Shown: piece after piece, positions 49,426 to 58,152 of the stretch
Layout: each line of letters opens with the position of its first letter
Position numbering within the stretch: the first letter of the stretch is position 1
DNA from: Paenibacillus sp.
GTDB lineage: Bacteria; Bacillota; Bacilli; Paenibacillales; YIM-B00363
NCBI RefSeq assembly: GCF_031177825.1
Contig: NZ_JAPSKE010000025.1
Coordinates: 1-64,000, forward strand
Reading direction: 5' to 3'
DNA length: 64,000 nt
Program-made: the position numbers and the translations under genes
Notes under the pieces: model-generated
Databases searched by the model: none
What the model saw: only the letters and a program-made list of their open reading frames with translations
What the model was told of the DNA's origin: nothing

Positions 49426-50748
49426 ATGGCGCTAAACTTGTTTTTGGTAGCTTTGCTTATCGGTTTGACCGCGTTTTTCGTTGCGACGGAATTCGCAATC
49501 ATCCGGCTCCGGTCGAGCCGCGTCGATCAGTTGGTTCTGGAAGGCCGCAAGAACGCGCTCGCCGTTCGCAAGGTTACAAGCAATCTAGATGCTTATCTTT
49601 CGGCATGTCAGCTGGGCATCACGATTACGGCGCTCGGTCTCGGTTGGTTGGGCGAGCCGACGGTCGAGGAGCTGCTTCATCCGCTGTTCCACGACTTCGG
49701 CGTTCCGGAGAGCATCTCTGCACCGGTGTCGTTCGTGCTCGCGTTCGTCCTCATTACGTTCCTGCACGTCGTCGTCGGCGAGCTGGCGCCGAAATCGCTT
49801 GCGATTCAGAAAGCCGAGCAGGTGTCGTTTTGGTTCGCGCAGCCGATCATCTGGTTTCACCGCATCGCATATCCGTTCATTTGGCTGTTGAACGGCTCCG
49901 CGAACCGCCTCATCCGGGTATTCGGCTTGAAGCCGGCGAGCGAGAACGAGGAAGCTCACTCCGAAGAGGAAATTCGGATCATCCTGAACGACAGCTTCGA
50001 GAGCGGGAAAATCAACAATACGGAATACGGGTACGTCAGCCGCATCTTCACGTTCGACGAGTTGTCCGCTCGGGAAATCATGGTGCCTCGAACCGACATG
50101 GCCTGCTTATATATGGAGAACACTCTCCAAGAAAACATCGAAATTATTTGGAGAGAACAATATACCCGCTTCCCGGTCGCGCAGGGAAGCAAGGACAACA
50201 TCGTCGGCTTCGTCAACACGAAGAAGCTGTTCATGCAATACCGGGGCAACCCGGACTTCGATTGGAAGTCGGTCATTCAGCCGGCGCTCACCGTGTCCGA
50301 CGCGACGCCGGTGAAGTCGCTCCTGAAGACGATGCAGGCGGCGCGCGTGCACATCGCGATTCTCGTCGACGAATACGGCGGGACGGCCGGCCTCATTACG
50401 ATCGAAGACATTCTCGAGGAGATCGTCGGCGAAATCCGCGACGAATTCGACGCGGACGAGCGCAAAGAGATCGAAATGATCGCGGAATCGTCGCATTACA
50501 TCGTGGACGGTACGGTGCTGCTGTCCGAGGTCAATGCGCTGCTCGGCACCGACCTCGACAGCGAAGACGTCGATACGATCGGGGGTTGGGTGTACAGCGC
50601 GTCGCCCGACATCGAGAAAGGCGAGAGCCTTTCGTTCGGCGGCTTGGACATCGTTGTGTTGGAAAAGGAGAAGCACCGCGTGCGCAAGGTCGAGATCAAG
50701 CGCGCCGCGGAACGATCCGCCGTCGCCGCCGCGCCTGCGGAATCGTAA
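49426..50748 (+). CDS. CNNM/CorC-HlyC family membrane protein
   Basis: The 440-residue protein has a DUF21/CNNM membrane domain (about 1-185, four spans), a pair of CBS domains (about 210-340, with REIMVPRTDMACLY and VDEYGGTAGLITIEDILEE) and a C-terminal CorC_HlyC domain (about 355-425). Members influence magnesium or cobalt transport. The label hemolysin is historical. A hairpin terminator follows the gene. Confidence 0.88.
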   Translation: MALNLFLVALLIGLTAFFVATEFAIIRLRSSRVDQLVLEGRKNALAVRKVTSNLDAYLSACQLGITITALGLGWLGEPTVEELLHPLFHDFGVPESISAPVSFVLAFVLITFLHVVVGELAPKSLAIQKAEQVSFWFAQPIIWFHRIAYPFIWLLNGSANRLIRVFGLKPASENEEAHSEEEIRIILNDSFESGKINNTEYGYVSRIFTFDELSAREIMVPRTDMACLYMENTLQENIEIIWREQYTRFPVAQGSKDNIVGFVNTKKLFMQYRGNPDFDWKSVIQPALTVSDATPVKSLLKTMQAARVHIAILVDEYGGTAGLITIEDILEEIVGEIRDEFDADERKEIEMIAESSHYIVDGTVLLSEVNALLGTDLDSEDVDTIGGWVYSASPDIEKGESLSFGGLDIVVLEKEKHRVRKVEIKRAAERSAVAAAPAES

Positions 50749-50752
50749 CGGG

Positions 50753-50783
50753 AAGCCTCTTGCCGCCATGCAAGAGGCTTTTT
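50753..50783 (+). terminator. Terminator after the CorC-type gene
   Basis: AAGCCTCTTGC pairs with GCAAGAGGCTT around a six-base loop, followed by TTTT. Confidence 0.85.
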
Positions 50784-50791
50784 CTTGCAGG

Positions 50792-50813
50792 ATTGTATAC
50801 ATCGGTATACAAT
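50792..50813 (+). promoter_or_regulatory. Operator-like palindrome before the YitT pair
   Basis: TTGTATAC-ATCG-GTATACAA is a perfect inverted repeat that extends one more base pair on each side. Sites of this kind (TTGTATAC halves) often bind GntR-type repressors, but no such regulator is adjacent. It lies ~40 bases before a small protein gene. Confidence 0.5.
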
Positions 50814-50850
50814 TGTAGTAATAAACACGCGTAAAGGGGTGTCCCCGACC

Positions 50851-51075
50851 ATGGCGGAAACGTTCCGCAAATCTAAGGTGGAACATTATATCTCGATGCT
50901 GACGCTTCGCCGCGATACGCTGAAGCAGCAGCTCGAACGGGCAGAATTCGACGGCCAACGCGAGTATTTGCAAGGGCAGCTGTCCGCGATCGATCTGATC
51001 GTGAACGAGATCGCCTCGGAATTCGCCCTCGACCTTTCGCATCCGAAATCGAAATCCCATCATGGAGAGGAGTAA
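50851..51075 (+). CDS. Small conserved coiled-coil protein
   Basis: A 74-residue hydrophilic protein with a helix of about 35 residues (LRRDTLKQQLERAEFDGQRE) and a His/Lys/Glu tail. It is not recognised. ATG at 50851 follows AAAGGGG with a rather long spacer; a GTG at 50839 is also possible. It overlaps no neighbour and is six bases from yitT-like, so they likely share a transcript. Confidence 0.6.
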   Translation: MAETFRKSKVEHYISMLTLRRDTLKQQLERAEFDGQREYLQGQLSAIDLIVNEIASEFALDLSHPKSKSHHGEE

Positions 51076-51081
51076 TGACTT

Positions 51082-51984
51082 ATGAGCACAGAGGTGAAAG
51101 CGGCCGTACAGCCGCAAGCTGCCGCGCAGCATAACAAGCTTTCCAAGGCGAAGGTGCTTCGGAGAGCGTTGTTTCTTACGCTGGGCGCAGCTTTCATGGC
51201 CGTCGGCCTCGAAATTTTCCTCGTCCCGAACAACATTATCGACGGAGGCATCGTCGGCATCTCGATCATCGCCTCCCACTTATCGAACATTCCGCTGGGC
51301 ATCTTCCTGATGCTGCTCAACCTTCCGTTCTTATTCGTCGGTTATAAACAGATCGGCAAGACGTTCGCCGTCTCTACGCTGTACGCCGTCGCGGTGATGT
51401 CCGTCGGCACCTATTATCTGCACCCGATCCCTCCGATCACGATCGATCCGCTGCTTGCGGCCGTCTTCGGCGGCATTATTCTCGGCATCGGCGTCGGCCT
51501 CGTCATCCGCTCGGGCGGCTCGCTCGACGGCACGGAAATCGTCGCCATCCTGTTCAGCAAGAAGACGGCCTTCTCCGTTGGCGAAATCGTGATGTTCCTG
51601 AACCTGTTCATCCTCGGCAGCGCCGGCTTCGTCTTCGGCTGGGATCGCGCCATGTACTCGCTGATCGCCTACTTCATCGCCTTCAAAATGATCGACATTA
51701 CGATCGAGGGCTTCGACGAGTCCCGAGCGGTGTGGATCATCAGCGAAAATCACGAGCTGATCGGCAGCTCGATCATGCAGCGCCTCGGCCGCGGCGTCAC
51801 GTATTTGAACGGCGAAGGCGCGTTCACCGGCGGCGCGAAGAAAGTCATCTTCTGCGTCGTCACCCGTCTCGAGGAAGCGAAGCTGAAGACGATCGTCGAC
51901 GAGCTCGATCCCGCGGCGTTCCTGGCCGTCGGCAATATCCATGACGTGAAGGGCGGCCGGTTCAAGAAAAAGGACATCCACTAA
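51082..51984 (+). CDS. YitT family (DUF2179) membrane protein
   Basis: The 300-residue product has five or six hydrophobic spans (about 26-46, 58-80, 85-105, 115-135, 160-180, 185-200) and a C-terminal DUF2179 soluble domain (about 225-295) with TYLNGEGAFTGGAKKVIFCV and NIHDVKGGRFKKK. The role is unknown; the family may move small molecules. ATG at 51082 is six bases after the small protein gene. Confidence 0.9.
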   Translation: MSTEVKAAVQPQAAAQHNKLSKAKVLRRALFLTLGAAFMAVGLEIFLVPNNIIDGGIVGISIIASHLSNIPLGIFLMLLNLPFLFVGYKQIGKTFAVSTLYAVAVMSVGTYYLHPIPPITIDPLLAAVFGGIILGIGVGLVIRSGGSLDGTEIVAILFSKKTAFSVGEIVMFLNLFILGSAGFVFGWDRAMYSLIAYFIAFKMIDITIEGFDESRAVWIISENHELIGSSIMQRLGRGVTYLNGEGAFTGGAKKVIFCVVTRLEEAKLKTIVDELDPAAFLAVGNIHDVKGGRFKKKDIH

Positions 51985-52054
51985 GGCGAGTGCTCTCGCC
52001 TCGATTGGCTCATACTAGGGAAAATCGCCGCTCCAAGCCAAGGAGGTTTTCCCG

Positions 52055-52972
52055 ATGAGCCCCGCGCATGCCCCTTCGAAATCGCAAAAAGGCGTCGTCA
52101 CCATCGACGGGCACGAGCTGACCGTGACGAATCCGAACAAGCCGCTCTGGCCCGACGTCGGGATCACGAAGCTGGAATTCCTCGATCGGCTCATCGCCCT
52201 GTCGCCTTATTTGCTCTCTTACACCTCGAACCGGTACCTCACGACGATTCGCTGGCCGCACGGCGTGGGCGACGAATTTTTCTATCAGAAAAATTGCCCC
52301 AAAGGCGCGCCCGATTTCGTCAAGACGGCGCCGCTCGGAGACATTAACTACATCGTGCTGGATTCGCTGCCGACGCTCGTCTGGCTCGGCAACTTGGCCT
52401 GCCTCGAATTTCATCCGTCCTTGCATTACCTGAACGACGAACTGCCCGCGGAATGGCTCATCGATATCGATCCGACGCTCGAGGAGGAGCCGCGGATCAT
52501 GGAAGCGGCGAAGATCGTCGTCGATCTATTGGCTTCGCTCGGCGTGCAGAGCGTCGCGAAGACGTCCGGCGCGACCGGCGTGCAGGTATACGTCCCGATT
52601 CGGCGCGGCTATACGTTCGAGCAGCTTCGCTCCATCGGCAAATTTCTCGGCGACTACCTCGTGCAGGCGCATCCGAAGCTGTTCACGATCGAGCGGCTGA
52701 AGAAGGACCGCGGCACGCTCATCTATTTCGATTATTTGCAGCATTGGTACGGGAAGACGTTGTCCGCGCCATACACGCCTCGAGCGAAGAAGGGCGGCAG
52801 CGTGTCGACGCCGTTGTTTTACGACGAGCTCCATCCCCGGGTGAAGCCGTCCGACTTCCACCTTCGCAACATCGAAGCCCGCTTGTCCGCGCACGGGGAT
52901 CTCATCCGCCGCGTTCCGCCGCAGTCGCTCGACCGGATTCTCGCCGGCTTGCGCGGTCCGGGCTCGAGGTAA
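52055..52972 (+). CDS. Stand-alone LigD polymerase domain (primase-polymerase)
   Basis: The 305-residue enzyme adds nucleotides at broken DNA ends before ligation. Features of the LigD-Pol family are TNPNKPLWPDVGITKLEFLD, LIDIDPTLEEEP (catalytic aspartates), KTSGATGVQVYVPI and APYTPRAKKGGSVSTPL. It completes Ku and the separate ligase. ATG at 52055 follows AAGGAGG. Confidence 0.92.
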   Translation: MSPAHAPSKSQKGVVTIDGHELTVTNPNKPLWPDVGITKLEFLDRLIALSPYLLSYTSNRYLTTIRWPHGVGDEFFYQKNCPKGAPDFVKTAPLGDINYIVLDSLPTLVWLGNLACLEFHPSLHYLNDELPAEWLIDIDPTLEEEPRIMEAAKIVVDLLASLGVQSVAKTSGATGVQVYVPIRRGYTFEQLRSIGKFLGDYLVQAHPKLFTIERLKKDRGTLIYFDYLQHWYGKTLSAPYTPRAKKGGSVSTPLFYDELHPRVKPSDFHLRNIEARLSAHGDLIRRVPPQSLDRILAGLRGPGSR

Positions 52973-52999
52973 CGCCTGCGCGTGGCCAGGCGCTCGGCG

Positions 53000-53245
53000 C
53001 CGCCGACCCGTTTCGGGTCGCCACGGCACGTCGCGCGCCGCCCCCTGACCCGATCCGGGTCACCCCGCCGGCCGAGCGGCGCCGCTGACCCGTTTCGGGT
53101 CGCCACGGCACGTCGCGCGCCGCCTCCTGACCCGATCCAGGTCAGGCCCGCCGGCCGAGCGGCGCCGCTGACCCGTTTCGGGTCACCTCGGCACGTCGCG
53201 CGCCGCCTCCTGACCCGATCCGGGTCACCCCCCGGTCGCTCAGCG
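53000..53245. repeat. Three tandem copies of an ~82-bp palindrome-rich repeat
   Basis: Each unit contains two inverted repeats, GACCCGTTTCGGGTC and GACCCGATCCGGGTC, separated by CACGGCACGTCGCGCGCCGC-type sequence. The first palindrome starts at 53005, 53087 and 53170; the second at 53047, 53129 and 53212, giving a period of 82-83 bases. The copies differ at a few positions. The array fills the space between two convergent genes and has no coding potential I would trust. Confidence 0.85.
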
Positions 53246-53273
53246 CCGAGGCGCCCCATCCCGGCGTCGCCGC

Positions 53274-54710
53274 CTACAACAGCGGCGAAATGAGCCGGCC
53301 GAGCGCCTCCTTGGCGATCTGCAGCTTCCCCCGCGTAGCGAACGCATCGAGCCGAAGTTCCTCGCTCTCGGCGATGTCGAGCAGCACGTCGCTTGCGAAC
53401 CGAGCGACGATCTTCTCGTCGAAAAACGCAGCGTTAATTTCGAAATTATCAAAGAAACTTCTCAAATCCATATTCGCCGTCCCGGTCGTAGCGAAGTGGT
53501 CGTCCACGACGACGATTTTCGCATGCATGAACCCCTTGCGGTACCGGTAGATGCGGACGCCGGTCTGCAGCAGCTCTTCGACGAACGATAACGACGCCCA
53601 TAACGTCACCTTCGAATCGGCGACGCCCGGAATGACGATGCGCACGTCGACGCCCGCAAGCGCCGCCGTCTTCAGCGCCATCAGCAAGCTGCGGTCGGGG
53701 ATCAGATACGGCGTCGTGACGAAGATCCGCTCCTTCGCGCTGCAGATCGCCGTGAAGTACATCTCTAAGATCGTGTTCCAATTCGAATCCGGGCCGCTCG
53801 GCACGATCTGCACCGTATCCTTCGCCGCGACCGGATGCTTCGGAAAAAATCGCTCCGCGTACGGCAGCCTCTCGCCGCACACGAACTGCCAATCTTTCGC
53901 GAACACGCGCTGCAGCTCGTATACGGCATCCCCCATGATTCTTACGGAGGTGTCCCGCCAGTACCCGAGTTTCTTGTCCTTCCCCGTGTATTCGTCCCCG
54001 ATGTTGATGCCGCCCACGTAACCGACCATTCCGTCCACCACGGTAATTTTCCGGTGGTTTCGGTAATTCAGCCGCTTGTCGAATAAAGCGATCACCGCGG
54101 GCAGGAAGCAATGCACATGTCCGCCCGCCGCCCGCAAGCTGTTCCAAAACCCTTTCGGAGTCGAATACGCGCCGATCCCGTCGTAAATAATGCGCACCTC
54201 GACGCCCTCCAGCGCTTTACGGACCAGCACATCGTGAAATTTCCGGCCGTACACGTCGTCGTTCCAGATGTAGTACAGCATATGTATGTGATCTTTCGCC
54301 CGCTCGATGTCCTCAAGCATCACGCGGTACGTCTCCTGAGCGGACGCGAGCACCGTCGTGTCGTTGCGCATCGTGATCGTCGCGTCGGGGAAACTGCGCA
54401 GCAAGCCGAACAACCGTTTCTCCTCCTGCATCGACGGATTCGGGAAGTCCGTAATCCGCTGCAGCTCATGCGCGTGCGGCGGCAGCCGGTGACGATTCGC
54501 TTCCTCTACCGTCTCCCGCTCCCTGCGCTTCACCATCGTACGCTGTCGATACTCCCGGGCTATAAAATAATAGACGAATAGGCCGACGATCGGGAGCATG
54601 AACATAATGGACAACCATGCGATCGCTTTGGACGGGCGCCTGAGCTCTACGAACAGAACGGTGGCGATTTGGAAAATGAACAGCAGCAAGATCGACGTCA
54701 ACCAGATCAT
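53274..54710 (-). CDS. cls: Cardiolipin synthase
   Basis: The 478-residue membrane enzyme condenses two phosphatidylglycerol molecules to cardiolipin. Two N-terminal spans lie at residues 1-20 and 31-50. Two phospholipase D (HKD) motifs follow: HRKITVVDGMVGYVGG and HAKIVVVDDHFATTGTANMD. ATG at 54710 follows GGAGGTGA. It converges on the LigD polymerase gene. Confidence 0.95.
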   Translation of the reverse strand: MIWLTSILLLFIFQIATVLFVELRRPSKAIAWLSIMFMLPIVGLFVYYFIAREYRQRTMVKRRERETVEEANRHRLPPHAHELQRITDFPNPSMQEEKRLFGLLRSFPDATITMRNDTTVLASAQETYRVMLEDIERAKDHIHMLYYIWNDDVYGRKFHDVLVRKALEGVEVRIIYDGIGAYSTPKGFWNSLRAAGGHVHCFLPAVIALFDKRLNYRNHRKITVVDGMVGYVGGINIGDEYTGKDKKLGYWRDTSVRIMGDAVYELQRVFAKDWQFVCGERLPYAERFFPKHPVAAKDTVQIVPSGPDSNWNTILEMYFTAICSAKERIFVTTPYLIPDRSLLMALKTAALAGVDVRIVIPGVADSKVTLWASLSFVEELLQTGVRIYRYRKGFMHAKIVVVDDHFATTGTANMDLRSFFDNFEINAAFFDEKIVARFASDVLLDIAESEELRLDAFATRGKLQIAKEALGRLISPLL

Positions 54711-54900
54711 GAGCGATGAAGTCACCTCCGTGGCGTACCGAATAGGATGCCCGCGGGGCCGGGGGAACATTCGCGCTACGCGATGCGGGAAACCCGACGA
54801 CCTGGCTTAAATTTCCAAGCGTTCGATTCCCAAAATCGTCCATACTAAATCCCGTTGCGTTTAGAAACGTTACCCCACACAGGCATTCGAAGGAGACGAT

Positions 54901-55905
54901 ATGATTCCCCACCGATGGACCAAGAAGCTAACGTTTTTGATCATTCCCGAAGCGAACCGGCAGGTGCGGCGGCTGCAATTTTCCGCCGTCTGGCTCTATG
55001 TCTTGCCCCCCGTCGCGCTCCTGTTGGGCGCGTCCGCGGCGGTCTTAGTCCAGACCCAGTCGGCGGCGCTTCAGGCGAACGGCGACATGAAGGCGGAATG
55101 GTCGGCCGAACGGGCCGCGCACGAGCGAACCTTGGAAGCGAAAAATACGGAGATCGCGAAGCTTCAGGACGAAGTCGTCCGATTGTCGCAAGAAGCGGAG
55201 ACGTTCGCCGCGAAGATGGCGGCGCTGCAGTCGCTCGAACGCGAAATTTTGTCCTTGACCGAAGCGGACGACGGGACGCCCGCCGCGGAAGCGAAGCGGG
55301 CGAACGGGGGCGTCGCCGGAAGGTTCGTCCCCGCCGGGTCGGCCGTCGGCGGCCAATACGACCCCGTCGACACCGAGGAGGCGCTTCGACTGTCGAAGAC
55401 GACGCACGGCGACATCGAGGCGATGTCCGTAGAAGCCGAACGGCTCGAAGGCGCGCTGCAAGAAGCGCTGCAGGAAGCGGAGAAGCTCGCGAGTCTGCGG
55501 CGCGGCACCCCTTCGATCTTCCCGACGACGTCGACGACGGTGACGTCCTCGTTCGGATACCGCAAGGACCCGTTCACCCGCCGCAGCGCGTACCACAAGG
55601 GCATCGACTTCGGCGGCGACGTCGGCGATCCGATCTTCGCGACGGCGGACGGCCAAGTCGCCCGCACCGGGTACGATCGCGCCATGGGTAACTATATTTA
55701 CGTGAAACACGGCAACGGCTTCGAGACGGTCTACATGCATCTGTCGAAGTCGCTTGTCGCGAAGGGGCAGCGCGTGAAGAAGGGCGACCGCATCGGCAAG
55801 CTCGGCTCTACCGGCCGCAGCACCGGCCCGCATCTGCATTACGAGGTACATAAGAACGGCGAACCGATCAATCCGAAACGATATTTCTCCAGTAAGGAAG
55901 GATGA
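54901..55905 (+). CDS. M23-family peptidase with membrane anchor and coiled coil
   Basis: The 334-residue protein has one membrane span at ~28-51, a coiled coil at ~60-120 and a C-terminal M23 (LytM) domain at ~220-330. Metal ligands are visible in YHKGIDFGGDVGDPI and GPHLHYEVHKNG, so it should be an active zinc endopeptidase acting on peptidoglycan. It has the SpoIIQ/MepM-like arrangement. The bactofilin gene follows seven bases later, a conserved pairing that suggests localised wall cutting. Confidence 0.9.
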   Translation: MIPHRWTKKLTFLIIPEANRQVRRLQFSAVWLYVLPPVALLLGASAAVLVQTQSAALQANGDMKAEWSAERAAHERTLEAKNTEIAKLQDEVVRLSQEAETFAAKMAALQSLEREILSLTEADDGTPAAEAKRANGGVAGRFVPAGSAVGGQYDPVDTEEALRLSKTTHGDIEAMSVEAERLEGALQEALQEAEKLASLRRGTPSIFPTTSTTVTSSFGYRKDPFTRRSAYHKGIDFGGDVGDPIFATADGQVARTGYDRAMGNYIYVKHGNGFETVYMHLSKSLVAKGQRVKKGDRIGKLGSTGRSTGPHLHYEVHKNGEPINPKRYFSSKEG

Positions 55906-55912
55906 CCTGAGC

Positions 55913-56335
55913 ATGTTTAAGTCCAAACGCGTCGACGTGAGCGCGACCGATACGTTGATCGGCGAAGGCAGCGCGTTCGAAGGGAAGATCGCATCCGAGA
56001 CAAGCCTCCGGGTCGAAGGCCGGATGATCGGCGACATCGAGTGCGGCGGCGACGTCGCGATCGGCGAGAGCGGCAAGGCGACGTCGAACATCGACGCGCG
56101 CAACGTCGTGATCGCGGGCGTCGTGCACGGCAACGTATCCGCCCGCGGCACTTTGACGCTGACCGGCACCGGCCGGCTGTACGGCGACGCGTCGGCCGAC
56201 TCGCTCGTCGTCGCCGAGGGCGCCGTATTCCAAGGGATGTGCAAGATGGAAGGAAAGGCGGCCGCCAAGGAAGCGGAGCAGTCGCAGGAGCCGACCCGCG
56301 CGCCGCAAGGCGAATACAGCTCGTCGGCGGTATAG
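55913..56335 (+). CDS. Bactofilin
   Basis: The 140-residue cytoskeletal protein forms non-polar filaments. The core (about 12-115) is made of short beta-helix repeats (LIGEGSAFEGKIASETSLRV, MIGDIECGGDVAIGESGK), and a disordered tail rich in Ala/Gln follows. It is coupled to the M23 peptidase gene, with which bactofilins often work to place wall remodelling. Confidence 0.93.
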   Translation: MFKSKRVDVSATDTLIGEGSAFEGKIASETSLRVEGRMIGDIECGGDVAIGESGKATSNIDARNVVIAGVVHGNVSARGTLTLTGTGRLYGDASADSLVVAEGAVFQGMCKMEGKAAAKEAEQSQEPTRAPQGEYSSSAV

Positions 56336-56396
56336 CGAAGCGCTCGAGGAAGGTTACCTGATTTCCTCTGTTCTGGGCAAGCCCTCCCCAAGATGT

Positions 56397-56439
56397 AAAA
56401 AAGCCGCCGCGAAAGCATCCATGCTGCTCTCGCGGCGGC
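56397..56439 (-). terminator. Terminator after the M15-type gene
   Basis: GCCGCCGCGA pairs with TCGCGGCGGC, enclosing AGCAT/ATGCT. On the minus strand six T residues follow. It lies 14 bases after the stop of the carboxypeptidase gene. Confidence 0.85.
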
Positions 56440-56452
56440 CCCTTAGGCGCCG

Positions 56453-57322
56453 TTATTCTTCTAGAAACTCCTCGAGCGTAAGCCCCTGCTCCGTCACGAA
56501 CTCGGCGATGTCGACGCCGACGTAGCGCAGATGCCACGGCTCGTATTTGTAGCCGGTGACGTCCTCTTTATCCTTCGGGTACCGGATAATGAAGCCGTGG
56601 CTCGCCGCGTTCTCCGCCAACCAGATGCCCTCTACCGTCTCGCCGAACACTTCTTCGAGCGCATAGTTCACGCTGGCCGCGGACACGTCCATGGCGAGGC
56701 CCGTCTGATGCTCGCTCTGCCCGGGGTACGCGCTCGTCCGGTTCGCTTCCTCCTCGCCCTTGATGCTCGCGTTGCGCTCGAAGATCGCCTTCTGCGTCGC
56801 GTACGATCGATAGCCGGATACCGCCCGCAGCTCGATGCCGTCCTCTTCCGCCTGCGCGAACAGTCGTTCGAGCGCTTCCGCGGCGACCCGCTGCAGCTGC
56901 TTCTTCGGATTGTCGCCGTCGAACGAGAACTTCACGTCCGGCACGACGAGATCGTCCGGCTTGTATTTCGCGTCGAGCGGATGCTCCTTGTTGACGAACA
57001 AGATCGCCGCCTTCGCCTCGTCGGAGAACGCCGGCGCCGTCTCCTCGTCCCGCGGCTCCTCCGCCTCGGGCGCTTCCTCGGCAGGCTCGTCCGACGACGG
57101 AGCTTCCTCCGGCGAGCCCGAGGCCGGAACGTCCTCCGGCTCGGACGGCGCCTCGCCTTCGGCATCCGACGGCTCATCGGCGCCCGCAGGCTCGTCCGCC
57201 GGCGCCTCGGTCGGCGCCTGCGCGGACGTATCCGGCTGCAGGTAATCGGCCGCGTACGGCGCCCCGAACCAGACGACCGCGGCCGCGACGACCGGCAGCA
57301 CGATATATTTAAACACTTTCAC
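56453..57322 (-). CDS. M15-family D,D-carboxypeptidase, VanY/LdcB type
   Basis: The 289-residue protein has a signal anchor (residues 5-25), a long acidic Pro/Glu/Ala linker (28-100) and an M15 peptidase domain (~105-285). Zinc motifs are SGYRSYATQKAIFERN, SEHQTGLAMDVSA and EPWHLRYVG. It trims peptidoglycan stem peptides outside the cell. ATG at 57322 gives a typical signal anchor. Confidence 0.9.
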   Translation of the reverse strand: MKVFKYIVLPVVAAAVVWFGAPYAADYLQPDTSAQAPTEAPADEPAGADEPSDAEGEAPSEPEDVPASGSPEEAPSSDEPAEEAPEAEEPRDEETAPAFSDEAKAAILFVNKEHPLDAKYKPDDLVVPDVKFSFDGDNPKKQLQRVAAEALERLFAQAEEDGIELRAVSGYRSYATQKAIFERNASIKGEEEANRTSAYPGQSEHQTGLAMDVSAASVNYALEEVFGETVEGIWLAENAASHGFIIRYPKDKEDVTGYKYEPWHLRYVGVDIAEFVTEQGLTLEEFLEE

Positions 57323-57409
57323 CTTCGCTCACCCCGGCATCTTGGTGTATTTCATGTTGTTAAACGTATACACCGGGAGTATAGCATTGCGAACATAGCA
57401 TTGCCAGAC

Positions 57410-58138
57410 CTATTTTTCCCCATACTTTTGTAGGAGTTGAAGATGTTTCATCAGGATGCTCTCGACATGCTCGAGATGCTCGCGCATGCGGCGTTCCGCG
57501 GCCGGCGGGTCGCCGCGCTCGACCGCTTCGAATATGGCCACGTGCTCGAGGTACAGCCGATCCGACACGGACCGGTTCGCGTACAGCTCCGCCCGCCGCG
57601 TCTCGCGGATCGCCAGCTCCATCTGCGAAGAGACCGCCTCGAACAGCGTCGGCAGCACCGAGTTGCGCGTGGCCGCCGCCAGCTGGCGATGGAACGCGAG
57701 ATCGGTGCGCTCGCCGGCTTCCTCGTCGCCGAGGGAGACGCGCATGTCGTTCAGGATGAGCCGGAAGGCGGCGAGATCGTCCTCGGTCCGCTTCCGCGCG
57801 GCGAGGCCCGCGTTGGCGATCTCGAACGACTGCCGCGCCTCGAGCAAATCGAGAATCGTGCGCTTATTGAGGACCAGGCTTTCGAGACTTTCGATCCCCG
57901 CCGGCGGCGGGGCCAGCACCGTGCTCGCCCCGCCCTGCCGGACGTCGATCAGCCCCATCGCCTTCAACGCGCTGAGCGCCTCCCGCATCGTGGAGCGTCC
58001 GACGCCGAACCGCTCCGACAGCTCCTTCGTGGAAGGGAGCTTGTCGCCCGGCTTCAGCTCCCCGTCCACGATCAGCCGCTTCAGCTGTTCCGTAATGTGC
58101 TCGTAGTGGTTCCGCTTCGACAGCTTTGCGATGTCCAT
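57410..58138 (-). CDS. FadR/GntR-family regulator of the lactate operon
   Basis: The 242-residue repressor has a GntR winged helix-turn-helix (residues 8-75: LKPGDKLPSTKELSERFGVG, STMREALSALKAMGLI) and a helical FCD domain (85-235) with metal-binding-type residues. Its position directly after lutC matches LutR/LldR regulators that respond to lactate. ATG at 58138 follows GGGAG closely. Operator sites are expected before lutA. Confidence 0.88.
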   Translation of the reverse strand: MDIAKLSKRNHYEHITEQLKRLIVDGELKPGDKLPSTKELSERFGVGRSTMREALSALKAMGLIDVRQGGASTVLAPPPAGIESLESLVLNKRTILDLLEARQSFEIANAGLAARKRTEDDLAAFRLILNDMRVSLGDEEAGERTDLAFHRQLAAATRNSVLPTLFEAVSSQMELAIRETRRAELYANRSVSDRLYLEHVAIFEAVERGDPPAAERRMREHLEHVESILMKHLQLLQKYGEK

Positions 58139-58152
58139 CTCCCGAAGCCCGC

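Noticed and set aside
53000..53245. The repeat array as a CRISPR
   Set aside because: Units are directly adjacent with no unique spacers of uniform length, the palindromes occur twice per unit, and no cas gene is present.
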